Below are positions 22,676 to 28,741 of a stretch of 28,741 bases of DNA, piece by piece. The stretch lies in NCBI GenBank assembly GCA_964455375.1, contig CAYVXE010000053.1:1-28741 (forward strand). Reading direction: 5' to 3'. This DNA comes from CAYVXE01 sp964455375 (GTDB lineage Bacteria; Zhuqueibacterota; Zhuqueibacteria; Oceanimicrobiales; Oceanimicrobiaceae). The first letter of the stretch is position 1; the number at the start of each line of letters is the position of its first letter. The notes under the pieces were generated by a model. It made no database searches. It saw only the letters and a list, made by a program, of their open reading frames with translations, and was not told where the DNA came from. Made by a program: the position numbers and the translations under genes.

Positions 22676-24424
22676 ATGTCCACAAAAAAGAAAATAACCG
22701 CCTCAGTGATTATTTCTGTCGTCTTAATCATTGTCGGTAGCTGGGCCATTGATTTGGTCTCAGCTTACAGTACAGATTATTATCATGATCTGCAAAAAAA
22801 CATAAATTTATTCGGCAGAGTTTATCAGGAGATCACTAAGAAATATGTGGAAGAGATCGATCCGAATAAATTTATGAAAGCTGGAATCGAGGGAATGCTG
22901 TCTACGCTCGATCCGTATACCGTGCTGGTTGAGAAAGAGGATAACGCTGAATTGCAAATCATGTCATCGGGAAAATACGGTGGATTGGGCATGCGCATCG
23001 GACTGCGTTCAAAATGGCCCACTGTGGTGGAACCGCCTTTTAACCATACGCCTGCAAGTAAAGCCGGGATTCGTGAAGGCGATAAAATTATTGCAGTGGA
23101 TGGCATCGGCACGAAAGGCAAGACCATCTCCGATGTCGCCACATTACTGCGTGGTAAAATAGGCAGCCAGGTATCCATAAGAATATCCAGGGAGGGGGAA
23201 GAGGAACCGATTGAATTTCGCTTGATTCGTGCGGAAATTGTCGTGACGGATGTGGTTTATTCCGGCATCATAAACGACGGAATCGGTTTGATTCGTTTGA
23301 GTCATTTCTCCAGGAATGCCGGAAAGGATATCGAGAAATCTATCCGGGAATTAAAAAAGGAAGGGATGCAGGCTTTGATTTTAGACTTGCGTTCAAATCC
23401 CGGTGGATTGCTTGAGGCGGCAGTAAATGTCTGTGAAGATTTCATTCCGAAAGGCAAGCTGCTGGTTTCCACGGAAGGCAGGTCTGCGGGGTCTGTCCAA
23501 AAATATGTCTCTGATAAATCGCCCATCCTTGAAGATATGCCATTGGCCATTCTGGTGAACGGTTTGAGCGCTTCAGCCTCTGAAATCGTTTCCGGTGCTG
23601 TTCAGGATCTGGACCGAGGCGTTATTGTGGGCTCGCGCACATTCGGGAAGGGACTTGTGCAGACCGTTGTTCCGCTTTCCAGCGAAGCGGCGTTGAAAAT
23701 AACCACAGCGAAATACCTCGTGCCAAGTGGAAGATCAATCCAGGATCCTAAAAAAGTCATGCGCAGTTCTGATGAAGTTCTTGTACACCCGATTTTGGAT
23801 AAACAGGAAAAGGCAGAACCAAAAAATGAAATCCAGCAGAAGAATGATGCAAAGAAAATACCTGCTAAAAAAGTTTATTACACCGAACATGGCAGAGAGG
23901 TTTATGCGGGACACGGAATTACACCGGACGTTGTCGTGAAACAAGAAAAATTGAGTCGGTTTGAACTTGAGCTGTTGCGGAAAACCATGCCGTTTCAATT
24001 TGCAGTGGTTTATGCCACCAAACATCCTGAACTGCAGAGAAATTTTGAAGTCACAGATGAAATACTTCAGGAATTTAAAAATTTCTTGGCAAAAAATGAT
24101 TTTCTATATCAATCGGAAGCGGAACTGGCGCTGGAAAACATCAAGGATATCTCTCAAAAGGAAGAGTATTATAAGATAGCATCGACATCGCTTGAAGATT
24201 TGCAAAAAATTATTTTGGAACAAAAATCCAGGCAATTTGAACTTTGCAAAGATTTTGTCAGGCAGGAATTATCAAGAGAAATTTCTGCGAAACTTTGGGG
24301 GTCTAAGGCAGAAATGGATGCCGGATTTAAAAATGATAAGGTCGTTAAACGCGCCATGGAAATTCTTTCAGATAAAAATGAATATGAGAAAATTTTGCAG
24401 GGAGATGTAAAGAAGAAGAAATAA
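22676..24424 (+). CDS. C-terminal processing peptidase (S41 family, PDZ)
   Basis: Periplasmic serine protease of the CtpA/Prc type, anchored by one N-terminal helix (about 8-28). The order is an N-terminal segment, a PDZ domain (about 95-185, GGLGMRIG, AGIREGDKIIAVDG), then the S41 core. The catalytic pair is S300 in LSASASEI and K325 in FGKGLVQ, 25 residues apart as in E. coli Prc, with Q329 as the expected third residue. LDLRSNPGGLL (237-247) is the usual oxyanion block. A long charged helical extension (about 430-582) follows, as in other FCB-group members. ATG 22676 has GGAGGG seven bases upstream; the TTG at 22658 is a poorer start. It lies 21 bases after tmk. Confidence 0.94.
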   Translation: MSTKKKITASVIISVVLIIVGSWAIDLVSAYSTDYYHDLQKNINLFGRVYQEITKKYVEEIDPNKFMKAGIEGMLSTLDPYTVLVEKEDNAELQIMSSGKYGGLGMRIGLRSKWPTVVEPPFNHTPASKAGIREGDKIIAVDGIGTKGKTISDVATLLRGKIGSQVSIRISREGEEEPIEFRLIRAEIVVTDVVYSGIINDGIGLIRLSHFSRNAGKDIEKSIRELKKEGMQALILDLRSNPGGLLEAAVNVCEDFIPKGKLLVSTEGRSAGSVQKYVSDKSPILEDMPLAILVNGLSASASEIVSGAVQDLDRGVIVGSRTFGKGLVQTVVPLSSEAALKITTAKYLVPSGRSIQDPKKVMRSSDEVLVHPILDKQEKAEPKNEIQQKNDAKKIPAKKVYYTEHGREVYAGHGITPDVVVKQEKLSRFELELLRKTMPFQFAVVYATKHPELQRNFEVTDEILQEFKNFLAKNDFLYQSEAELALENIKDISQKEEYYKIASTSLEDLQKIILEQKSRQFELCKDFVRQELSREISAKLWGSKAEMDAGFKNDKVVKRAMEILSDKNEYEKILQGDVKKKK

Positions 24425-24486
24425 TAATGCATATATTTGCAGAAATTGGATTTAATTGATTCTTCAAATTCGAAGGAGGAGTTTTA

Positions 24487-27195
24487 ATGGATAAGAAGTT
24501 CGTGTATTTATTTGGTGACGGTAAGGCTGAAGGCAGTTCTGAAATGAAAGACTTGCTCGGCGGGAAAGGAGCAAATCTTGCCGAAATGTCTAATATAGGA
24601 TTACCCGTGCCCCCCGGATTTACAATTACCACAGATGTTTGTGCGTATTATTATCAACACGATAAGCAATATCCGGAGGTACTGAAACAGCAGACGCTTG
24701 ATGCAATACGAAAAGTCGAAGCCATTATTGGATTAAAATTTGATGACACAGAAAACCCGCTTTTATTTTCGGTACGTTCAGGTGCGCGGATTTCCATGCC
24801 CGGCATGATGGAAACCGTTTTAAATATCGGCTTAACCAGTAAAACGATCCCCGGAATGATTAAAAGAACCAACAATGAACGGTTTGTTTATGACTCTTAC
24901 CGGCGGCTTATCTCCATGTACAGCGATGTTGTTATGGAGAAAGCTGCAGGTATCGAGCCGGAAGACGGACAGGGAATTCGAGCACAAATTGAAAATCTTC
25001 TTCAGGATGTGAAAACAAAAAATGGTTATCAAAATGACACAGATCTGACCACAGATGATTTGAAAAATCTGACAGAACGCATGAAAGAGAAAGTAAAAGA
25101 GGTGCTTGGAAAAGAATTTCCGGATGATGCTTACGAGCAAGTTTGGGGCGGCATTTCAGCGGTCTTTCAATCGTGGAATGGGAAAAGAGCCATTGCCTAC
25201 CGGAGAATTGAAGGTATTCCCGATGAGTGGGGAACCGCGGTCAATGTGCAATCTATGGTTTTTGGCAACACCGGGGAGAATTCTGCAACCGGCGTCGCAT
25301 TTACACGGGACCCGGCCACCGGCGAAAACTACTTTTATGGCGAATGGCTTATCAATGCACAAGGTGAAGATGTTGTCGCAGGTATCCGGACACCCAATGC
25401 GCTCAATATTGTGTCAAAACAAGATAATAATAAGGAATTTCCATCCCTTGAAGAGTTACATCCTGAAACGTATCTGGAGTTGCTGGGAATTCGCGATACA
25501 TTGGAAAAGCATTATCGCGACATGCAGGATTTGGAGTTTACCATTCAAGATGGAAAGCTCTGGATGCTACAGACACGGGTTGGTAAACGCAATGGGATTG
25601 CAGCCACAAGAATGGCTGTGGATATGTGCAATGAAGGCATGATCTCTAAACAGGAGGCTCTGTTAAGGGTCAAAGCCTCCCAGCTTGATGAATTATTACA
25701 CCCGATGGTTGACCCTGTCACGGAAAAGAAACATGCTGCGCTGTCCAAAGGGTTACCTGCAGGTCCTGGAGGCGCTTACGGAAAGATGGTTTTTTCGGCT
25801 GATTTAGCGGAAGAGTTGGGAAACAAAGGGGAAAAAGTCATTTTGGTACGCGAAGAAACCAGTCCGGAAGACGTGCATGGCATGAAACCGGCACAAGCGA
25901 TTTTAACCTCCAAAGGCGGTATGACCAGCCACGCTGCTCTCGTTGCCCGCGGTTGGGGCAAATGTTGTATCGTCGGTTGCGGTGATTTGAGTATTGATTT
26001 TGCGAGCAGAATAGCGACGTTTGGAGACAAGCAGTTGAAGGAAGGGGATTGGATTACTCTGAACGGCTCGAATGGTCTGGTTTATGAAGGCGAATTACCC
26101 TTGATTGTCATCGATCCGAAAACCAATGAATACTATAAACAGTTGATGACCTGGGCAGATGAAACTCGCAGGTTGAAAGTCCGGGCTAACTCAGACACAC
26201 CGTCGGATTCTGCAAAAGCGGTTGAATTCGGCGCTGAAGGAATTGGCCTCTGCCGGACTGAGCACATGTTCTTTGGAGACAGGATTTGGGCGATGCGCGA
26301 AATGATCATGGCTGAAGATCTCGATGGCCGCAAAAAAGCTCTGGAAAAATTGCTCCCCATGCAGCGAAAAGATTTTTATGACATTTTGAAAGTCATGGGA
26401 CACCGGCCAGTCACTATCAGACTGTTGGATCCTCCACTGCATGAATTTGTACCCAATGAACCGGACTCCCAGAAGGAGATGGCGGAACGTTTGGGTATTT
26501 CTGTAGAAGCTGTGAAACAAAAAGTTGAATCATTGAAAGAGTTTAACCCGATGCTGGGACACCGCGGTTGCCGGTTAGGCGTCACGTACCCGGAGATTAC
26601 GGAGATGCAGGCGCGCGCAATTATAGAAGCCACTGTTCAATGCTACTCCGAAGACATTGAAGTCTTCCCGGAAATTATGATTCCTCTTATTGGCACGGCA
26701 AATGAGTTTACACATCAAAAGGAGATTGTTGAGCGTGTTGCACAGCAGGTTCAGGATGAAAAAGGCACGAAAGTGAACTACATGGTTGGTACCATGATCG
26801 AGATACCCCGTGCAGCCCTGACAGCGGATATCATCGCACAATCGGCGGATTTCTTTTCCTTTGGTACCAACGATTTGACTCAGATGACATTCGGATATTC
26901 CCGCGACGATGCGGGAAAATTTCTCGTTGAATATTTGGAAAAGCGAATTTTGATGAGCGATCCGTTTCAAACCATCGATCAGGAGGGTGTTGGCCAGTTG
27001 ATTAAACTCGGCGTTGAAAAAGGACGTTCCACAAAACCAAATCTGAAAGTCGGAATTTGCGGCGAACATGGCGGCGAACCGGAGTCCGTAAAATTCTGCC
27101 ACCGGGTGGGAATGGATTACGTGAGCTGCTCGCCGTTTCGCGTTCCCATTGCCCGGCTTGCTGCGGCTCAGGCGGTCATTGAAGATTCAAAATAG
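24487..27195 (+). CDS. ppdK: pyruvate, phosphate dikinase
   Basis: Interconverts pyruvate, ATP and phosphate with phosphoenolpyruvate, AMP and pyrophosphate. Depending on the cell it runs in glycolysis or gluconeogenesis. The 902-residue protein has the N-terminal ATP-grasp part (LLGGKGANLAEMSNIGLPVPPGFTI), the swivelling phosphohistidine domain (GGMTSHAALVARGWGK, H482) and the C-terminal TIM-barrel with the PEP-binding GICGEHGG (C858). T480, two residues before the histidine, is the position phosphorylated by the PDRP regulator in other bacteria and in plants. AAGGAGGAG is directly upstream of ATG 24487. A strong terminator follows, closing this run of genes. Confidence 0.97.
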   Translation: MDKKFVYLFGDGKAEGSSEMKDLLGGKGANLAEMSNIGLPVPPGFTITTDVCAYYYQHDKQYPEVLKQQTLDAIRKVEAIIGLKFDDTENPLLFSVRSGARISMPGMMETVLNIGLTSKTIPGMIKRTNNERFVYDSYRRLISMYSDVVMEKAAGIEPEDGQGIRAQIENLLQDVKTKNGYQNDTDLTTDDLKNLTERMKEKVKEVLGKEFPDDAYEQVWGGISAVFQSWNGKRAIAYRRIEGIPDEWGTAVNVQSMVFGNTGENSATGVAFTRDPATGENYFYGEWLINAQGEDVVAGIRTPNALNIVSKQDNNKEFPSLEELHPETYLELLGIRDTLEKHYRDMQDLEFTIQDGKLWMLQTRVGKRNGIAATRMAVDMCNEGMISKQEALLRVKASQLDELLHPMVDPVTEKKHAALSKGLPAGPGGAYGKMVFSADLAEELGNKGEKVILVREETSPEDVHGMKPAQAILTSKGGMTSHAALVARGWGKCCIVGCGDLSIDFASRIATFGDKQLKEGDWITLNGSNGLVYEGELPLIVIDPKTNEYYKQLMTWADETRRLKVRANSDTPSDSAKAVEFGAEGIGLCRTEHMFFGDRIWAMREMIMAEDLDGRKKALEKLLPMQRKDFYDILKVMGHRPVTIRLLDPPLHEFVPNEPDSQKEMAERLGISVEAVKQKVESLKEFNPMLGHRGCRLGVTYPEITEMQARAIIEATVQCYSEDIEVFPEIMIPLIGTANEFTHQKEIVERVAQQVQDEKGTKVNYMVGTMIEIPRAALTADIIAQSADFFSFGTNDLTQMTFGYSRDDAGKFLVEYLEKRILMSDPFQTIDQEGVGQLIKLGVEKGRSTKPNLKVGICGEHGGEPESVKFCHRVGMDYVSCSPFRVPIARLAAAQAVIEDSK

Positions 27196-27229
27196 GGCGC
27201 GTCCTGAAGTGCTGTTTTATAAATTATGG

Positions 27230-27259
27230 TCGCCCGCTTTTATAGTGGGCGATTTTTTT
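27230..27259 (+). terminator. intrinsic terminator after ppdK
   Basis: TCGCCCGC (27230-27237) pairs with GTGGGCGA (27245-27252, one G-T pair) around TTTTATA, and seven T residues follow (27253-27259). It lies 35 bases after the ppdK stop. Confidence 0.9.
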
Positions 27260-27288
27260 GTTTGGAATTCTCACTGCCGGTTTTTCTG

Positions 27289-27963
27289 ATGGAGTCGATG
27301 TTAAAAGTGTTTTGTGATTTTGACGGTACGGCCGCCAGGAATGACGTGGGAAATTTGTTGTTCCGGCAATTCGCCGGCGAGGCCTGTTTTGACATTATTA
27401 AGCGGTGGAAAGATGGCGAAATTTCATCGAAAGAATGTTTAATAGAGGAGTGCCGGATCGCCGCGGTCTCCAGATATGAATTGGCCGAGTTTTCTGATAT
27501 TCAGGAACTCGATCCGTTTTTCCTGCAGTTTGCAAAGAAATGTTTTTCAGAGCAAATCGAGTTAGAAATTGTCAGTGACGGATTTGATTTTTACATCCAA
27601 CGGATTCTAAAAAAATACGGACTTGATCTGAAGATACCTGTTCATGCTAATCACCTGGTGTTTTTTGATGAATTTAAAATCAGACCGGAATTTCCATACT
27701 TCCAGTACAGTTGTGGAAAGTGTGCGAACTGTAAAGGCTACCATGTACGGCGGGAAAAGGCGAACGGCAGGCAAATCGTCTACATCGGCGACGGACTCTC
27801 TGATCGTTGTGGTGCCAGGGAAGCGGATGTGGTGTTCGCAAAAACAGGTCGGGATTTGCTGACCTACTGTCAGGAAAACGGCATAAAATATTTTCCGTTT
27901 CGTGATTTTTCAGATGTCCTTTTGCAGTTCAAAACGCTATGGCCAAAGCGCGTTGAAAAATGA
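27289..27963 (+). CDS. HAD-superfamily (HAD-IB, MtnX-like) phosphatase
   Basis: A 224-residue phosphatase of the haloacid dehalogenase fold. Motif I is FCDFDGT (nucleophile D10, acid/base D12), motif II is the Ser in EIVSDGF (S96) and motif IV is YIGDGLSD (D168, D172). A C-x2-C-x2-C-K cluster (142-149, CGKCANCK) lies in the cap-side region. It is closest to MtnX-like HAD-IB proteins of methionine salvage, but no other salvage gene is here, so the substrate is open. The frame extends upstream to 27226, but that would run through the ppdK terminator; I prefer ATG 27289 or ATG 27298, neither with a clear Shine-Dalgarno sequence. A weak terminator follows. Confidence 0.83.
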   Translation: MESMLKVFCDFDGTAARNDVGNLLFRQFAGEACFDIIKRWKDGEISSKECLIEECRIAAVSRYELAEFSDIQELDPFFLQFAKKCFSEQIELEIVSDGFDFYIQRILKKYGLDLKIPVHANHLVFFDEFKIRPEFPYFQYSCGKCANCKGYHVRREKANGRQIVYIGDGLSDRCGAREADVVFAKTGRDLLTYCQENGIKYFPFRDFSDVLLQFKTLWPKRVEK

Positions 27964-27987
27964 TTGTATTTGCATCATACAATTTTT
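27963..27987 (+). terminator. weak intrinsic terminator
   Basis: ATTGTAT (27963-27969) and ATACAAT (27977-27983) flank the loop TTGCATC, and T residues run to 27987. The stem is AT-only apart from one G-C pair, so termination is uncertain. The rest of the gap to 28109 shows no other feature. Confidence 0.4.
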
Positions 27988-28109
27988 ATTATAAAATATG
28001 GTGTATATCATCGAACGACGCTGAATGCGCTTCCTGTTTGAATGATGTTTTTCGGTGTATTCAGTCTGATGCAGTGTTTCATAAATAAATAAAGAATTGA
28101 TTTAGGGTT

Positions 28110-28741
28110 ATGGTTTATATTCCACGAATTGACAAAGGCTACCGCAATTTAAAACGATATCGCCAGTTCGTCGGTATCTTGATAAAATACGGTTTTGCCG
28201 AAATGGTTGACCGGATGAATCTGCGTGCCTATCTGCAGCTTGGCAAAAAGATTTTTACCCGACGTACCGAGGCCGTCAAACGCCTTTCCGCAGCAGAACG
28301 AATTCGTTTAGCCCTGGAAGAGCTGGGCCCGACATTTATCAAACTCGGACAGGTGCTCAGCACCCGCTCATTCCTCATTCCTGCGGATTTACTCGAAGAG
28401 CTGACAAAACTGCAAGATGAAGTCCAGCCGTTACCATTTGCTGATATTCAGGGCTATTTGGAACGTCAGTTTCAAATGCCGGTACGTGAAAAATTTCAAT
28501 ATTTTGGTGAGAAGGCTATTGCGAGTGCCTCCATCGCACAGGCACACCGGGCCACAACGTTGGAAGGGAAGGACGTGGTTGTTAAAATACAGCGTCCGAA
28601 AGTAGCAGATGTCATTAAAACCGACCTGGATATTTTGAGCGATATTGCCCGATTGATGGACAAATATATTCCTGAGAGTCAGCAGTTCGACCCGCAAGGC
28701 ATTGTTCGGGAATTGCAGCAAAACATGAAACGGGAACTGGA
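28110..28741 (+). CDS. AarF/UbiB (ABC1) family protein kinase-like, partial
   Basis: Starts at ATG 28110 and runs off the window after 210 codons. Diagnostic sequences of the UbiB/ABC1 family are GPTFIKLGQVLSTRS (the KxGQ motif, K78 to Q81), the Ala-rich nucleotide loop IASASIAQAH (137-146) and VVVKIQRP with the invariant Lys (K159). Family members are atypical kinases or ATPases linked to quinone synthesis and membrane lipid homeostasis. With a menaquinol-using bc complex in this window, ubiquinone synthesis is not the obvious role. The catalytic C-terminal part is missing from the window. ATG 28110 was preferred because the protein N-terminus is typical; only TTAGGG lies upstream as a weak ribosome-binding site. 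Confidence 0.9.
   Translation, partial: MVYIPRIDKGYRNLKRYRQFVGILIKYGFAEMVDRMNLRAYLQLGKKIFTRRTEAVKRLSAAERIRLALEELGPTFIKLGQVLSTRSFLIPADLLEELTKLQDEVQPLPFADIQGYLERQFQMPVREKFQYFGEKAIASASIAQAHRATTLEGKDVVVKIQRPKVADVIKTDLDILSDIARLMDKYIPESQQFDPQGIVRELQQNMKREL

Noticed and set aside
26575..27102. 175-codon open frame on the - strand
   Set aside because: It is inside ppdK, whose frame is fully supported by family motifs; the antisense product resembles nothing.
27226..27288. Upstream extension of the HAD phosphatase gene to GTG 27226
   Set aside because: The extension would translate through the ppdK terminator hairpin and adds residues unlike the family N-terminus.

Overview
The window reads as ordinary chromosome from a Gram-negative, menaquinone-using bacterium, most likely a member of the FCB superphylum outside the Bacteroidetes proper (a Calditrichota/KSB1-like lineage is my best guess, low to moderate confidence). 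The pointers are a Bacteroidetes-type inositol-phosphate synthase beside a CDP-alcohol phosphatidyltransferase, an L-lysine 6-transaminase, an outer-membrane beta-barrel resembling DUF5777, and a cytochrome b with a PDWY quinol-site motif. Several intergenic sequences fit a classical -35/-10 promoter (TTGACT, 17 bp, TATTAT or TAATAT) rather than the Bacteroidetes TTTG/TAnnTTTG type. All protein genes lie on the + strand; only a tRNA-Leu is on the - strand. TTG and GTG start codons are frequent.

Layout: (1) 1-3515, translation and RNA genes: rlmB, an FmdB-type zinc ribbon, tRNA-Leu(CAG), smpB, tyrS. (2) 3516-4180, a gene-free stretch with hairpins and a dispersed repeat. (3) 4181-9065, an electron-transfer cluster: a secreted c-type haem domain fused to a beta-barrel, a lipoprotein cytochrome with a paralogous haem domain, a diheme cytochrome c, a Rieske protein and a cytochrome b fused to a diheme cytochrome c. 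A second copy of the dispersed repeat sits inside the cluster. (4) 9255-14308, three nucleotidyltransferases in a tight operon: two different ADP-glucose pyrophosphorylase-like proteins and a nucleotidyltransferase/left-handed beta-helix/phosphohexomutase-like fusion whose mutase active site looks degenerate. (5) 14309-14944, a repeat-rich intergenic region. (6) 14951-17823, an aldehyde dehydrogenase and lysine 6-transaminase pair for lysine to 2-aminoadipate. (7) 17865-24424, rsmI, inositol-lipid genes, a MATE transporter, tmk and a C-terminal processing peptidase in one close-packed run. (8) 24487-28741, ppdK, a HAD phosphatase and the start of an AarF/UbiB-type kinase that runs off the window.

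The most interesting part is region 3. The cytochrome b-c fusion and Rieske protein make a quinol:cytochrome c oxidoreductase, and the upstream genes place haem domains on a periplasmic protein, a lipoprotein and an outer-membrane barrel. This suggests, but does not prove, an electron path from menaquinol towards the outer membrane that uses a single-polypeptide haem-barrel protein rather than a multihaem porin-cytochrome complex.
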